A stretch of 64,000 nt of DNA from Pseudoalteromonas sp. T1lg75 (GCF_002964705.1 NZ_PQCD01000036.1:38795-102794), one strand, 5' to 3'. Shown: positions 52,967 to 63,538, counted from the first letter of the stretch. The notes: generated by a model from the letters alone, not told the origin. Numbers and translations: made by a program.

Positions 52967-54814
52967 TTACCAGCCGCACTGACGGCCTTTGTTTTGCTCA
53001 TCAAGGTAAGCTTGAAGCGGGGCAAAGTAATCAAGGATGGCTGTGGCATCCATTTCTTCTTTACCCGTCACGCTGGCCAGGGCTTCTTGCCATGGGCGGC
53101 TTGAACCCATCTCTAGCATGGCATTGAGCTTTTCACCTGCTTCTTTTGAGTTATAGACCGAACAGCGGTGAATCGCTTCTTTATTTCCGGCGATTTCGCA
53201 CAGACTACGATGGAAATCGAACTGCAGAATATGCGCTAGGAAATAGCGAGTGTAGGGCGTATTGCCAGGAACATGGTATTTCGCACCGGGATCAAAGTCG
53301 GCTTCTGAGCGGGCGATAGGCGCTTGCACACCTTGGTATTTCTCACGCAGTTCCCACCAGGCTTTGTTGTACTCGGCAGGTGTAATTTCACCTGAGAATA
53401 CCTTCCAGCGCCATTGGTCTACTAACAGACCGAAAGGAATAAAGGCAACCTTATCCAGCGCCATTTTCATCAGCAGGCCGATGTCTTTCGACTCATCTGG
53501 CACTTCATCAAGCAGGCCAATTTCTTTTAGGTAAGCCGGAGTTACGGATAGCGCGATGGTGTCACCAATGGCCTCGTGGAAACCATCGTTGGCGCTTTCC
53601 TGGTAGTACAGCGGCTGCGTATTATAGGCGCGTTGATAGAAGTTGTGGCCTAGCTCGTGGTGAATAACTGAGAATTCTTCACCGGTGCGCTGAATACACA
53701 TCTTAATACGCAAATCGTCCTTGCTGTCGATGTTCCAGGCCGAGGCATGACATTGTACATCGCGGTCCTGCGGCTTAGTAAATAAGGAGCGCTCGTAGAA
53801 GGTTTGTGGTAGCGGTGCAAAGCCCATAGAAGTGAAGAACTTCTCCGCACCTTTGACCATCTTGATCTCGTCATAGTTGTGCTTGGCGAGTAGCTCGGTG
53901 ACATCATAACCTGGATCGGCATTTTCCGGTGCAACCACATCATAAATGTTGCCCCAGGTTTGCGCCCACATATTACCTAGTAGGTGAGCTGGGATGGGTT
54001 GATCTTGCGGTACCTTGTCTTCGCCGTACTTTTCGCCCAATTTGGCGCGCACATGGCAGTGCAGTGAATCATAGAGCGGCTTTACCTGGCCCCATATGCG
54101 ATCCAGCTCTTTGGCGAAGTCATCGGCCGGCATATCGTATTTGCTACGCCACATGGCGCCGGTATCGGCATAACCCAGCTCCTGGGCGCCTTCGTTGGTA
54201 AGCGCCACTTGCTGCTCGTAAAGAGGGCGCATGGGTCTAGAGACCTGACGCCAGCCTTGCCATAAATCCAGCAGCTCGTTGTAATCACGGCTGGTGGCCA
54301 TGGTGGCGGTCATCTCGCCCAGACTTAAACAGGTACCGTCTTCTTTACAATATTTGCCTTTGCCATATAAACCGCCTAACTCGGCGACTAACTGCGACAG
54401 CTTAGCCGTTTTCTCGGCGTCCTGCGGAGCAGGCAGGGTTAAGGCGAGTTTCAGCTTGTCGAGCTTACGACGCGCATCGTAGTCGAGCTCTAAGTCATCA
54501 AACTTGGCCGCTTCATTGGCAAGGCGCACCACGGTTTCGGTCATCTTACGGTTTACTTCGGCAGAAAGCTCGGCGGTATCATGGGTAATGAAGTTGGCGT
54601 AAATCCACTCGGCGCGGCTTGACTCCAGATAGAGTGCCGCTAGGTCCTGCTCGGTTTTTTCTAAGAAACGCTCGGCATCGGCGGCACTAACCTGAGTCTG
54701 GGCAACACCTTGTTGTTTTGTTTCTGCGGTGTTGGCTTCTGAGCAGGCAGTTAGGCCTAACGCTGCACAGACAACCAAGGCGCTTAAGCTTGGTTTAAAT
54801 GGCAATATGGTCAT
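52967..54814 (-). CDS. M2-family zinc peptidyl-dipeptidase lipoprotein (ACE-like)
   Basis: 615 residues. ATG at 54814 follows AGAGGAA; the N-terminus has a lipoprotein signal with lipobox LTAC (Cys24), so the enzyme is likely attached to the membrane facing the periplasm. Zinc motif HHELGH with the third ligand in NDGFHEAIGD downstream, as in angiotensin-converting enzyme. It would release dipeptides from peptide C-termini in the periplasm. Upstream in-frame residues before Met52 of the longer frame do not resemble a signal peptide. Confidence 0.93.
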   Translation of the reverse strand: MTILPFKPSLSALVVCAALGLTACSEANTAETKQQGVAQTQVSAADAERFLEKTEQDLAALYLESSRAEWIYANFITHDTAELSAEVNRKMTETVVRLANEAAKFDDLELDYDARRKLDKLKLALTLPAPQDAEKTAKLSQLVAELGGLYGKGKYCKEDGTCLSLGEMTATMATSRDYNELLDLWQGWRQVSRPMRPLYEQQVALTNEGAQELGYADTGAMWRSKYDMPADDFAKELDRIWGQVKPLYDSLHCHVRAKLGEKYGEDKVPQDQPIPAHLLGNMWAQTWGNIYDVVAPENADPGYDVTELLAKHNYDEIKMVKGAEKFFTSMGFAPLPQTFYERSLFTKPQDRDVQCHASAWNIDSKDDLRIKMCIQRTGEEFSVIHHELGHNFYQRAYNTQPLYYQESANDGFHEAIGDTIALSVTPAYLKEIGLLDEVPDESKDIGLLMKMALDKVAFIPFGLLVDQWRWKVFSGEITPAEYNKAWWELREKYQGVQAPIARSEADFDPGAKYHVPGNTPYTRYFLAHILQFDFHRSLCEIAGNKEAIHRCSVYNSKEAGEKLNAMLEMGSSRPWQEALASVTGKEEMDATAILDYFAPLQAYLDEQNKGRQCGW

Positions 54815-54978
54815 GAAGATTCCTCTTGTTGTTAGACCCGGGTTCATTAACCCGGTTAAAGCAGCAGAATAATAGCAGTGCGTTGCGAATTGGTACAATG
54901 CAGATGTCGCAAATGATTGTAAATCTTGATAGTTCGTCCCATACTGAGGGCTAAGATCGAGTATCAAGGAACAAAGCG

Positions 54979-57255
54979 ATGAGTTGGTTATTTATCCTTA
55001 TTTTGGTCGCCATTATTGTGGTGTTTGGGGTGCGTGATATTCGTATGAATATTATTACCCGGCCGGTGTTTAAATGGTTTAAAAAAGCGTTGCCGCCGTT
55101 ATCGCAAACCGAGCGCGATGCCATGGAAGCGGGGGATATCTGGTGGGATGGCGAACTCTTTCGCGGCAATCCCAACTGGCATACCCTACACCAATATGCC
55201 ACCACCAAACTCTCCAGCGAAGAGCGTGAGTTTATCGACAATCAGGTAGCCACCCTGTGCGGTATGCTCAATGACGATGAGATCACCCAAAACCAGGATT
55301 TAAGTGAACCCGTCTGGCAATACCTTAAAGACCAAGGTTTTTTTGCCCTGATCATTCCAAAAGAGCACGGTGGCCATGAATTTTCTGCCTTAGCGAACTC
55401 CACCATAGTGGCAAAAATTGCCACCAAAAGCTTAAGTGCAGCAGTGACCGTGATGGTGCCCAATAGTTTAGGACCAGCGGAGCTGTTACTGCACTACGGC
55501 ACCCTGGATCAGCAGAACCATTGGCTACCCAAGCTGGCCAAGGGCGAGGAGTTGCCTTGTTTTGCCCTGACCGCGCCTGATGCGGGTTCAGATGCCGGGG
55601 CCATCCCGGATACGGGTATTGTTTGTAAAGGCGACTACCAGGGCGAAGAAGTAATTGGCTTAAGGTTAAATTGGTCAAAACGCTATATCACCTTGGCACC
55701 CAAGGCCACGGTATTGGGGCTGGCATTTAAGATGTTTGACCCGGATGGCCTTTTGGGACACACCAAAAATATCGGCATTACCTGCGCCCTGATCCCCACA
55801 GAGCATCCGGGCGTGAAGACTGGTATGCGTCATAAGCCGATGAATATGGGGTTTCTTAATGGCACCACCACGGGTGAGGACGTATTTATTCCCCTTGATT
55901 GGATTATTGGCGGTGAAGTGCAAGCCGGCAACGGTTGGCGCATGTTGGTCGAGTGCTTATCCGCAGGACGGGGCATTTCCCTACCTGCACTTAGCACGGC
56001 TACCGGGCATTTATGCGCCCGTACCAGTGGTGCTTACGCGGCGCTGCGCCAACAATTTGGTGTGGCCATCGGTGAGTTTGAAGGGGTGCAAGAAGCGCTT
56101 GCACGTATTGGTGGCTTAACCTATCAACTGGAGGCTGCTCGTGTCTTGACCGCGACGGCTATAGACCAGAAGCTCAGCCCAGCGGTGATCACCGCCATCG
56201 CCAAATACCATATGACGGAAATGGGCCGTCAGGTCATTAATGATGCCCTGGATATTCATGCCGGTAAGGGTATTCAAATGGGGCCAACGAACTATTTGGC
56301 GCACTGCTATATGGGTACGCCGGTGTCGATCACCGTAGAGGGCGCGAATATTCTCACGCGTAACCTGATGATCTTCGGTCAGGGTGCTATCCGCTGCCAC
56401 CCTTATGTACTTGATGAAATGGCCGCCGCCGCAAACGAAGACGGTGAAAAAGGGGTGAAGGAGTTCGATCCCCTGTTGTGCCAACATATCCTCTATAGCG
56501 CTGGCAACGGGGCCATGGCCTTTGTTCATGCACTGAGTTGCAGCTATTTCGCAAGTACGCCTGTCGGTGGCGCGACGGCTCACTATTATCGCTATTTAGG
56601 TCGCTTCTCACGGGCGCTGGCATTTTGTGCCGACATCGCCATGCTGCGCTTTGGCGGTGAACTCAAGCGTAAAGAAATGCTCTCGGCCCGGTTGGGCGAT
56701 GTATTGAGCCATCTCTACCTGGCCTCGGCGGTATTAAAGCGTTTTGAAGATGAGGGACATCAGCATGCCGACCTGCCTTTTGTTCAATACTCTGTGGAGC
56801 GTAGCCTGTATCTCTGTGCTAAGGCCTTCGATGAGTTTATTGCTAATGCCGGTGGATTGGCGCTGCGAGGCCTGCTGCGCCTAGTGGTTTTCCCGTTGGG
56901 CAATCATTTTAAAATGCCCAAAGACGAGGTCGCCAAAACGGTGGCTAAGCATATGACTCAGGTGGGGGTGGTGCGCGAGCGCTTAACCCACTTGTGTATG
57001 GTGGATGAAAATAATGGCACCGGCGTGCTTGAGGCGGCACTCGAAGCCCAGCATCAGGCGGCGTCGGCCTATAAGGCGTTTAATAAACTACGCAAAGAAA
57101 AAGAAATCCGTGGTTTAACCGTGGCGCAACAGCTTGACGATGCAGCCGAGAAAAATAAGCTCAGCGCCGAACAGTTAGCGCTCTTAAGACGGGCGGAGGA
57201 ACTGAGGCAGCAGGTGATAGCCGTTGATGTTTTTGCCGCAGATGAATTTGTATAA
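54979..57255 (+). CDS. fadE: Acyl-CoA dehydrogenase FadE
   Basis: First enzyme of fatty-acid beta-oxidation, 758 residues. N-terminal membrane segment (about 3-20), then the acyl-CoA dehydrogenase domains (FALTAPDAGSDAG is the FAD/substrate loop; YKPMNMG and AGRGISLPALSTA follow) and a C-terminal DUF1974 domain, the E. coli FadE arrangement (814 residues there). Divergent from the M2 peptidase gene; the start ATG lies 165 bases from that gene's start. Ends at a terminator. Confidence 0.94.
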   Translation: MSWLFILILVAIIVVFGVRDIRMNIITRPVFKWFKKALPPLSQTERDAMEAGDIWWDGELFRGNPNWHTLHQYATTKLSSEEREFIDNQVATLCGMLNDDEITQNQDLSEPVWQYLKDQGFFALIIPKEHGGHEFSALANSTIVAKIATKSLSAAVTVMVPNSLGPAELLLHYGTLDQQNHWLPKLAKGEELPCFALTAPDAGSDAGAIPDTGIVCKGDYQGEEVIGLRLNWSKRYITLAPKATVLGLAFKMFDPDGLLGHTKNIGITCALIPTEHPGVKTGMRHKPMNMGFLNGTTTGEDVFIPLDWIIGGEVQAGNGWRMLVECLSAGRGISLPALSTATGHLCARTSGAYAALRQQFGVAIGEFEGVQEALARIGGLTYQLEAARVLTATAIDQKLSPAVITAIAKYHMTEMGRQVINDALDIHAGKGIQMGPTNYLAHCYMGTPVSITVEGANILTRNLMIFGQGAIRCHPYVLDEMAAAANEDGEKGVKEFDPLLCQHILYSAGNGAMAFVHALSCSYFASTPVGGATAHYYRYLGRFSRALAFCADIAMLRFGGELKRKEMLSARLGDVLSHLYLASAVLKRFEDEGHQHADLPFVQYSVERSLYLCAKAFDEFIANAGGLALRGLLRLVVFPLGNHFKMPKDEVAKTVAKHMTQVGVVRERLTHLCMVDENNGTGVLEAALEAQHQAASAYKAFNKLRKEKEIRGLTVAQQLDDAAEKNKLSAEQLALLRRAEELRQQVIAVDVFAADEFV

Positions 57256-57259
57256 CGAA

Positions 57260-57285
57260 AAAGGGCCGAAAGGCCCTATTTTTAT
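57260..57285. terminator. Terminator of fadE
   Basis: AGGGCC (57262-57267) - GAAA - GGCCCT (57272-57277) followed by ATTTTT; flanking A and T runs allow use from both sides. Confidence 0.8.
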
Positions 57286-57312
57286 AAGTTTTTTCTCGTT
57301 GTTTTTGTTGGC

Positions 57313-57744
57313 CTAGCGGCCATAGGGGTCGGGGATAACTTCTGTCACCACCCAGGATATTCCGTCTCTGCTTAATTTTACACTGCGCATATCGTCGACC
57401 TTCTTACCCTGAAAGTCACCGGTGAACACCAGGTTGATGGTGGCATGATCCCCGTATTGCTCACGCACGCTCATTTCGGTGCGGTCGAGCTCAATACTAA
57501 CCTGGTCAAATTGCATATTGAGCACGCTGCGGGTGAATTGCTCGGCGCTGCCATAGGCATACATGATACGGGTTAGTTTGGGGGCTGCGTGCTCGCTGGC
57601 TCGTTCCAGGCTATCGTGGTTAAAGAGAGCGAAAAAGTATTGACTGGCTACATAACCCGGGGAGTTAGGGTCGCCACTTATCTTGTCTTCTTGACCGCAG
57701 GCACTTAAAAGTACCAGTAACGAGGAGAATATAATGCGCTTCAT
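57313..57744 (-). CDS. Uncharacterised lipoprotein
   Basis: 143 residues, not recognised. Lipoprotein signal MKRIIFSSLLVLLSAC (lipobox LSAC, Cys16). The mature part resembles a small NTF2-like or DUF4878-type fold: SPGYVASQYFFALFNHDSLERASEHA, then VKLSRDGISWVVTEVIPDPYGR at the C-terminus. Convergent with fadE; downstream of cysK on the same strand but separated by a terminator. Confidence 0.75.
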   Translation of the reverse strand: MKRIIFSSLLVLLSACGQEDKISGDPNSPGYVASQYFFALFNHDSLERASEHAAPKLTRIMYAYGSAEQFTRSVLNMQFDQVSIELDRTEMSVREQYGDHATINLVFTGDFQGKKVDDMRSVKLSRDGISWVVTEVIPDPYGR

Positions 57745-57809
57745 ACACTAGAGGTAAGATTGCTAAAAACTAAACGAAAGTGTGAAGTGCGGCGGTAGAT
57801 AAGTAAAGA

Positions 57810-57831
57810 AAAAGGCGCCTAAGCGCCTTTT
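57810..57831. terminator. Terminator between cysK and the lipoprotein gene
   Basis: AAAAGGCGC - CTAA - GCGCCTTTT; on the minus strand the stem is followed by T residues, serving cysK. Confidence 0.8.
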
Positions 57832-57859
57832 AATTACGAATAAAGAACCAGAACTTACG

Positions 57860-58828
57860 TTACTGTACCAATTCCTGGTCGCTAAACTCATCGGCAAACA
57901 GAGCACTGGATAGATAACGCTCAGCGGAGCTAGGTAAAATCACCACAATGTTTTTACCTGCGTTTTCCGGGCGCTCGGCAATGCGCTTGGCGGCCACTAC
58001 GGCGGCGCCTGATGAAATGCCGGCAAGAATACCTTCGCGCTTCATCAGCTCATGGGCCATATCCATGGAGTCTTCATTGCTCACTTGTTCAACGCCATCG
58101 ATCAATTCTAAATCCAGGTTTCCTGGAATAAAGCCGGCACCGATCCCCTGAATTTTATGGGGGCCAGGTTTAAGCTCTTCACCGGCCATGGTTTGGCTGA
58201 TCACCGGTGAGTCGCTTGGTTCAACGGCGATAGACTTCACATCCAAGCCTTTTTCCTGCTTCAAATAGCGGCTCACACCCGTGATGGTACCACCGGTACC
58301 CACACCAGCGACAAAGAAGTCGATTTTGCCATCAAGGGCATCGTAGATTTCTGGGCCTGTGGTTTCGAAATGGATTTTTGGGTTCGCTGGGTTGTCGAAC
58401 TGTTGCAATAAAATATATTTCGCAGGATCGCTATCGCGAATTTCTTTGGCTTTTTCGATAGCACCTTTCATGCCTTTAGCGCCATCGGTTAATACCAGGT
58501 TCGCACCGAGTGCTTTAAGCAGCTTGCGACGCTCTAAACTCATGGTGTTAGGCATGGTGAGAGTCAGCTTATAGCCACGAGAAGCGGCAACGAAGGCCAG
58601 GGCGATGCCCGTGTTACCCGAGGTAGGCTCAATCAGTTCTTTGTCTTTGGTTAGTTCGCCCGATTTTTCGGCTTCCCAAATCATGGACGCACCGATACGG
58701 CATTTAACACTAAAGCTGGGGTTACGCGCTTCGATTTTGGCGTAGACGTTGCCAGAGGTGACGCGGTTAAGTTTTACTAACGGGGTGTTTCCAATTGAAA
58801 GCGAATTATCTTCATAAATCTTTGACAT
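57860..58828 (-). CDS. cysK: Cysteine synthase A
   Basis: Makes cysteine from O-acetylserine and sulfide. 322 residues of PLP fold-type II: K42 in [11 protein letters not shown] is the PLP lysine (same position as E. coli CysK); [20 protein letters not shown] and GISSGAA are the cofactor and substrate loops. The [20 protein letters not shown] start is canonical. Upstream lies an AT-rich region with a GCTATATCATATAGC palindrome (58912-58926). Confidence 0.96.
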   Translation of the reverse strand: MSKIYEDNSLSIGNTPLVKLNRVTSGNVYAKIEARNPSFSVKCRIGASMIWEAEKSGELTKDKELIEPTSGNTGIALAFVAASRGYKLTLTMPNTMSLERRKLLKALGANLVLTDGAKGMKGAIEKAKEIRDSDPAKYILLQQFDNPANPKIHFETTGPEIYDALDGKIDFFVAGVGTGGTITGVSRYLKQEKGLDVKSIAVEPSDSPVISQTMAGEELKPGPHKIQGIGAGFIPGNLDLELIDGVEQVSNEDSMDMAHELMKREGILAGISSGAAVVAAKRIAERPENAGKNIVVILPSSAERYLSSALFADEFSDQELVQ

Positions 58829-59235
58829 ATTCAGTACCTAGCTAAATGTGACCGTCTATTCGGTAATGCCTTCACTTTACTCTTTGAAGCGCAAAACTAA
58901 AGGAAAGATTAGCTATATCATATAGCCAATCGGTTATAACAGCAGGGTATAAAAATGACGCTTTATATATCTGATGTTATTGTGCTCTTTGCTTAACCCT
59001 AACGGGATTGAGCAATTTAATTCTGGCGCATGGGTTGGGGTTTCGCCAGTGGCTTGCGGTGGCACTTGTGAGGTATTTGAGGGCTTAAGTATACGGGCCT
59101 GCCTTTCCAGCCAAGGATAACAGGTACGAATTTGTCTAATTCTTACCCACCTAAAGAGTAATTGAACCGATTTATGCGTACATAAGTGTTAAAAGATGGT
59201 AAAACATTGGCATTGTTAAATTAGATTCTAATGTT
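58829..59235. other. cysK control region / upstream of the symporter
   Basis: 407 bases with no gene. Visible: the AT-rich palindrome GCTATATCATATAGC (58912-58926), about 85 bases upstream of the cysK start, possibly operator or promoter; and a hairpin CTGGCG / CGCCAG (59023-59028 with 59044-59049). Nothing else supported. Confidence 0.35.
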
Positions 59236-60386
59236 ATGAAGCTTATTGTTAAATTAATAGCCGGTATCCTTTTGGGGATTATTATTGGTGCCTTCGCACC
59301 AGAGGCGGTTGCACGGGTGTTGTATACGCTTAAAACCCTGATCGGCGAGCTGATTGGTTTTACCATTCCTTTGATTATCCTCTTCTATATCTGCTCGGGT
59401 ATTGCCGGACTTCCCCGTGGAGCAAACCATTTGCTAGGTAAAACCGTGGGGTTTGCCTACGGTTCAACGGTGATTGCCGGTACTTGGCAACCCTGGTGAT
59501 GATCTGGGCGGCGCCGCACCTAAGTGGCAGCATTAATTTTTCTGGCTCAGAAGAGAGCGCCCTAAAAAGCTTTATCGACATTAAAATTCCGCCCTTGTTG
59601 GGTGTGATGACGGCACTGGCCACCGCGTTCACCTTTGGTATTGCCATCAGCCAACGTCAGTTACGTGAGCTGCAAACGGTTGTTGACCAGGGACGTGAAG
59701 TGATTGATGCGCTGCTGGCCCGAGTAATTATTCCGGCACTCCCCTTTTATATTGCCGGTGTCTTTGCCGATATGACGGTAGCCGGTACCGTGGCCTCGAC
59801 CTTGCAAACCTTTGCCGTGGTGTTGGCCATTGCCTTGATCATGCACTGGTTATGGTTAACCGTTTTGTATGTGGGTACCGGCATTCTGCTTGGCCGCTCG
59901 CCGCTAGAACTCATTAAGAACATGTTGCCAGCGTATTTAACCGCCTTAGGTACCATGTCCAGTGCAGCCACCATCCCAGTGTCGCTACAGGCAAGCAAAA
60001 ACAATGGCGTGAAAGAAAATATAGCCAACTTCAGTGTGCCTCTGTGTGCCACCATCCACCTTTCAGGCTCGACCATCACCATAGTAACCTGTGCCATGGC
60101 GGTGATGGCGTTGTCGCCGGGTATGAGCGTGGGCGGGTTAACCGATATGCTGCCCTTTGTCTTTATGCTTGGTATCGTGATGATTGCAGCGCCAGGTGCA
60201 CCAGGTGGTGCTGTAATGTCGGCATTGGGTCTGCTAACGAGCATGTTGGGCTTTAATGATGCGGCGATTGCGCTTATGATTGCCCTGTATTTAGCTCAAG
60301 ACAGTTTTGGCACCGCCTGTAATGTAACCGGCGATGGCATCATAGCATTGTGGGTCGACCGTTTTTCTGTTAAAACAGAGGCTTGA
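59236..60386 (+). pseudogene. Dicarboxylate/amino-acid:cation symporter (SDF family), one-base frameshift
   Basis: Sodium:dicarboxylate symporter family, 383 residues if repaired. The first 80-odd residues (MKLIVKLIAGILLGIIIGAFAPEAV ... FAYGSTVIAGT) and the rest (LVMIWAAPHLSG ... NVTGDGIIALWVDRF) are in different frames. Around 59480-59486 the sequence reads ggtacttggcaaccc; one missing base would restore GTLATLVMIWAA. Conserved transport motifs (THLSGST-like IHLSGSTITIV, GAPGGAVM, FGTACNVTGDG) are intact after the break. Either a true loss of function or a sequence error. Start has poor ribosome-binding signal; upstream palindromes exist. Confidence 0.82.
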
Positions 60387-60454
60387 GTAAGGTGTTTACA
60401 GGGACGCTCGGGCAACAAGGAGTCGCTTGAGCGTAGCTAAAGAGGGTAATCCCG

Positions 60455-61105
60455 TTGATTAATGTGTTACTAGTAGATGATCATGAACTGGTACGTACTG
60501 GCATTAGACGTATTCTTGATGATGTTCGTGGCTTTAAGGTAATAGGCGAAGCCAAGACCGGCGAAGAAGCGGTGCAGTTTTGCCGTCAGAATGCGCCTGA
60601 TATTGTCTTAATGGATATGAATATGCCGGGTATTGGTGGCTTGGAAGCGACCAAGAAAATTTGCCGGTATTGCCCCGATGTGAAGGTCATCGTATTGACC
60701 GTGCACTGTGAAGACCCTTTCCCAAGCAAAGTGATGCAAATTGGTGCTCATGGTTACCTAACCAAGGGCGCCGGCCCGGAAGAGGTTATCAATGCGATCC
60801 GTGCCGTAAACTCGGGACAACGTTATATTGCCCCGGAAATTGCCCAGCAGATAGCCTTGGCACAGTTTAGCGGTCGCACCGATGAGAACCCGTTCCAAAC
60901 CCTGTCAGATCGTGAGCTGCAAATTATGCTGATGATCACTAAGGGAGATAAGGCGCAAAGCATTGCCGAGCGCTTAAATTTGAGCTCTAAAACCGTCAAC
61001 AGTTACCGTTATCGTATTTTCGAAAAACTCGCGGTAAATGGTGATGTAGAGCTGACACACTTGGCTATTCGCCATAAAATGATCGATATCGACAGCGATC
61101 ACTGA
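60455..61105 (+). CDS. uvrY: UvrY/GacA response regulator
   Basis: 216-residue LuxR/NarL-type regulator of the BarA/UvrY (GacS/GacA) system, which in known relatives turns on csrB-type small RNAs. The start is TTG at 60455 (MINVLLVDDHELVR) after GAGGGT. Phosphorylation site D54 in VLMDMNMP; C-terminal helix-turn-helix LSDRELQIMLMITKGDKAQSIAERLNLSSKTVNSYRYRIF. Followed 9 bases later by uvrC, as in E. coli. Confidence 0.94.
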   Translation: MINVLLVDDHELVRTGIRRILDDVRGFKVIGEAKTGEEAVQFCRQNAPDIVLMDMNMPGIGGLEATKKICRYCPDVKVIVLTVHCEDPFPSKVMQIGAHGYLTKGAGPEEVINAIRAVNSGQRYIAPEIAQQIALAQFSGRTDENPFQTLSDRELQIMLMITKGDKAQSIAERLNLSSKTVNSYRYRIFEKLAVNGDVELTHLAIRHKMIDIDSDH

Positions 61106-61114
61106 TCAAACCCT

Positions 61115-62935
61115 ATGACCTTTGCTGCTGACCAGTTTCTTAAAACGGTCTCTGAAGAACCCGGCGTATACCGAATGCTCGATAAAGAAGAGCAGGTGAT
61201 ATACGTCGGTAAAGCGAAAAACCTAAAAAAGCGTCTTTCCAGTTATTTTCGTAAAACCGGTCTAGACACCAAGACCCAAGTTTTGGTGCGCAATATTTGC
61301 GATATTCAGGTCACCCTGACCAATACCGAAACCGAGGCCTTGCTGCTTGAAAATAACCTGATAAAAAAATATCAGCCGCGTTATAACATTCTGCTGCGTG
61401 ACGACAAGTCGTACCCCTATATTCTGCTGACCAAGCATCAACACCCACGCTTAGCATTCCACCGCGGGGCTCGCAAAATAAAGGGCGAGTACTTTGGCCC
61501 ATTTCCCAGTAGCAGTGCGGTGTCCGACAGCCTCAGGTTAATGCAAAAGTTGTTTCCTGTACGCCAGTGTGAAGATAGTTATTATAAGGCCCGCAGTCGG
61601 CCTTGTTTACAGTATCAACTAAAGCGCTGCAGTGCCCCCTGTGTGGGAAAAGTCAGTGATGAAGAATACGATGCCCAGGTAAACTTTGTACGTAAGTTTT
61701 TAGGCGGTAAATCTCAAGAGGTGATCGCCGAGTTGGTAGCGAAAATGGAGCAGGCCAGTGAGCAACTAGCCTTTGAAAAGGCGGCCAAGTATCGCGACCA
61801 AATTCAGTTGCTGCGCAAGGTGCAAGAACAACAATCTGTTTCGGGCAAGCATGCCGAGCTCGATGCCATCGGTTATTATTCTCATAATGGTTTGATTGCT
61901 ATCCACATTCTAATGGTGCGCGATCACAAGGTATTGGGTAGTAAAACCCTTTATCCCAAGGTGCCTAAGGACAGCAGTGATGATGAAGTTTTGACCTCTT
62001 TCATTGCTCAGTACTACTGCACCCCCGGTGCCAGTGGACGCATCGCCAAGGAGCTGATCTTGCCCTTTGCCATCAATGAGCAAACCCAATTGGCAGCGGC
62101 CATGAGTGAACTCAAGTCCGCAATGGTTAAGCTGGTGACGGTGCAAAGGGGAGAGCGAGCCCAGTATCTACAGCTGGCCAATAAAAATGCCCGCAGTAGT
62201 CTGGAGGTTAAGCAAAGCACTCAGGATTCCATAAACAAACGCTATGCGCTGTTAAAAGATGCTCTGAATCTCGATGATATAACCCGTATGGAATGTTTCG
62301 ACATCAGCCATACCATGGGTGAGAACACCGTAGCTTCGTGTGTGGTCTTTGACGCACAAGGGCCAAATAAGTCGCAATATCGCCGCTTTAACGTGACCGA
62401 TATCACTCCCGGAGACGATTACGCGGCCATGGCCTTTGCCTTGAAAAAACGCTACTCCAAGCTAGTGGATGAAACCAAAATCCCCGATGTGATCTTTATC
62501 GATGGTGGTAAGGGACAGTTGAATCAGGCCGTAGAGTTCTTTAGTGATTGGCCGTTTGACAAGGAGCCCTTGCTTGTGGGAGTGGCCAAAGGCACTAGCC
62601 GCAAGCCTGGGTTGGAAACCTTATTAATCGATGCTGGGCGTAAAACCGTGAATCTAAGCAGTGATTCGCCGGCCTTACACCTAATTCAGCATATACGGGA
62701 TGAGTCCCACCGTTTTGCCATCGCCGGGCATCGCAATAAGCGCCAGAAGCAACGTACTCGTTCGGTGCTCGAAGAGATCAGTGGTGTGGGCCAAAAACGG
62801 CGCCAGGCGCTGCTCAAATACCTAGGAGGAATGCAGGGAGTTAAGAATGCAACAAGGGAGCAGTTAAGCCAAGCTCCAGGGATCAGCCAAGCCATGGCTG
62901 AAAAGATATTTAACCATTTGCATGACAAGGCATAG
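61115..62935 (+). CDS. uvrC: Excinuclease ABC subunit C
   Basis: Makes both incisions in nucleotide-excision repair. 606 residues: GIY-YIG nuclease (EPGVYRMLDK...VIYVGKAKNLKKRL, 16-45), UVR/UvrB-binding motif (about 200-235, FVRKFLGGKSQEVIAELVAKM), the RNase H-like domain with MECFDISHTMGE and FIDGGKGQLNQ, and C-terminal helix-hairpin-helix pair (LEEISGVGQKRRQ, LSQAPGISQAMAEKI). Confidence 0.96.
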   Translation: MTFAADQFLKTVSEEPGVYRMLDKEEQVIYVGKAKNLKKRLSSYFRKTGLDTKTQVLVRNICDIQVTLTNTETEALLLENNLIKKYQPRYNILLRDDKSYPYILLTKHQHPRLAFHRGARKIKGEYFGPFPSSSAVSDSLRLMQKLFPVRQCEDSYYKARSRPCLQYQLKRCSAPCVGKVSDEEYDAQVNFVRKFLGGKSQEVIAELVAKMEQASEQLAFEKAAKYRDQIQLLRKVQEQQSVSGKHAELDAIGYYSHNGLIAIHILMVRDHKVLGSKTLYPKVPKDSSDDEVLTSFIAQYYCTPGASGRIAKELILPFAINEQTQLAAAMSELKSAMVKLVTVQRGERAQYLQLANKNARSSLEVKQSTQDSINKRYALLKDALNLDDITRMECFDISHTMGENTVASCVVFDAQGPNKSQYRRFNVTDITPGDDYAAMAFALKKRYSKLVDETKIPDVIFIDGGKGQLNQAVEFFSDWPFDKEPLLVGVAKGTSRKPGLETLLIDAGRKTVNLSSDSPALHLIQHIRDESHRFAIAGHRNKRQKQRTRSVLEEISGVGQKRRQALLKYLGGMQGVKNATREQLSQAPGISQAMAEKIFNHLHDKA

Positions 62936-62986
62936 CCCTTCGTGCGAATATTAATAAAAAGAAGACGCTAAGAACGCCTAGTAGTT

Positions 62987-63538
62987 ATGTGGAACATTCC
63001 CAATACGTTAACAACCTTCAGGTTGTGCCTTATTCCGATTTTTTTAGTTATTTTTTATTTACCTTACCAATGGGCGTTTTTTGCAGCGGCATTTGTATTT
63101 TGGTTGGCATCGATCACCGATATTCTCGATGGATATTTGGCGCGACGTTTGAATCAATCCACTCCTTTTGGGGCTTTTCTTGACCCAGTGGCCGATAAGG
63201 TGATGGTGAGTGTCGCGTTAGTCGCTTTAGTGAGTCATTATCAAAGCGTCTGGATGACGGTGCCGGCGATCATTATCGTTTCGCGGGAAATTGTGATTTC
63301 GGCACTGCGTGAATGGATGGCCGAGCAGGGGAAACGTGGACAAGTCGCCGTATCCCAGCTTGGAAAAATCAAAACCGCAGCGCAGATGCTGGCCATTATT
63401 GGCTTAATTTGGCAGTTCCAGCCTTGGATGGTGAGTTTAAGCTATGTGCTGTTATACATTGCCACCTTGTTGACCTTCGGCTCCATGGTGCAATATTTAA
63501 TGGCCGCACGTCATAGTTTATTGGCCAATAACGGCTAA
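62987..63538 (+). CDS. pgsA: CDP-diacylglycerol--glycerol-3-phosphate 3-phosphatidyltransferase
   Basis: Makes phosphatidylglycerol-phosphate in the inner membrane. 183 residues, multi-pass; the CDP-alcohol phosphotransferase motif reads DILDGYLARRLN, then GAFLDPVADK (D-x2-DG-x2-AR ... G-x3-D-x3-D). Start ATG gives MWNIPNTLTTFRLCLIP, the family's N-terminus. Lies 51 bases after uvrC and before the tRNA cluster, as in E. coli (uvrY-uvrC-pgsA-glyW-cysT-leuZ). Confidence 0.94.
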   Translation: MWNIPNTLTTFRLCLIPIFLVIFYLPYQWAFFAAAFVFWLASITDILDGYLARRLNQSTPFGAFLDPVADKVMVSVALVALVSHYQSVWMTVPAIIIVSREIVISALREWMAEQGKRGQVAVSQLGKIKTAAQMLAIIGLIWQFQPWMVSLSYVLLYIATLLTFGSMVQYLMAARHSLLANNG

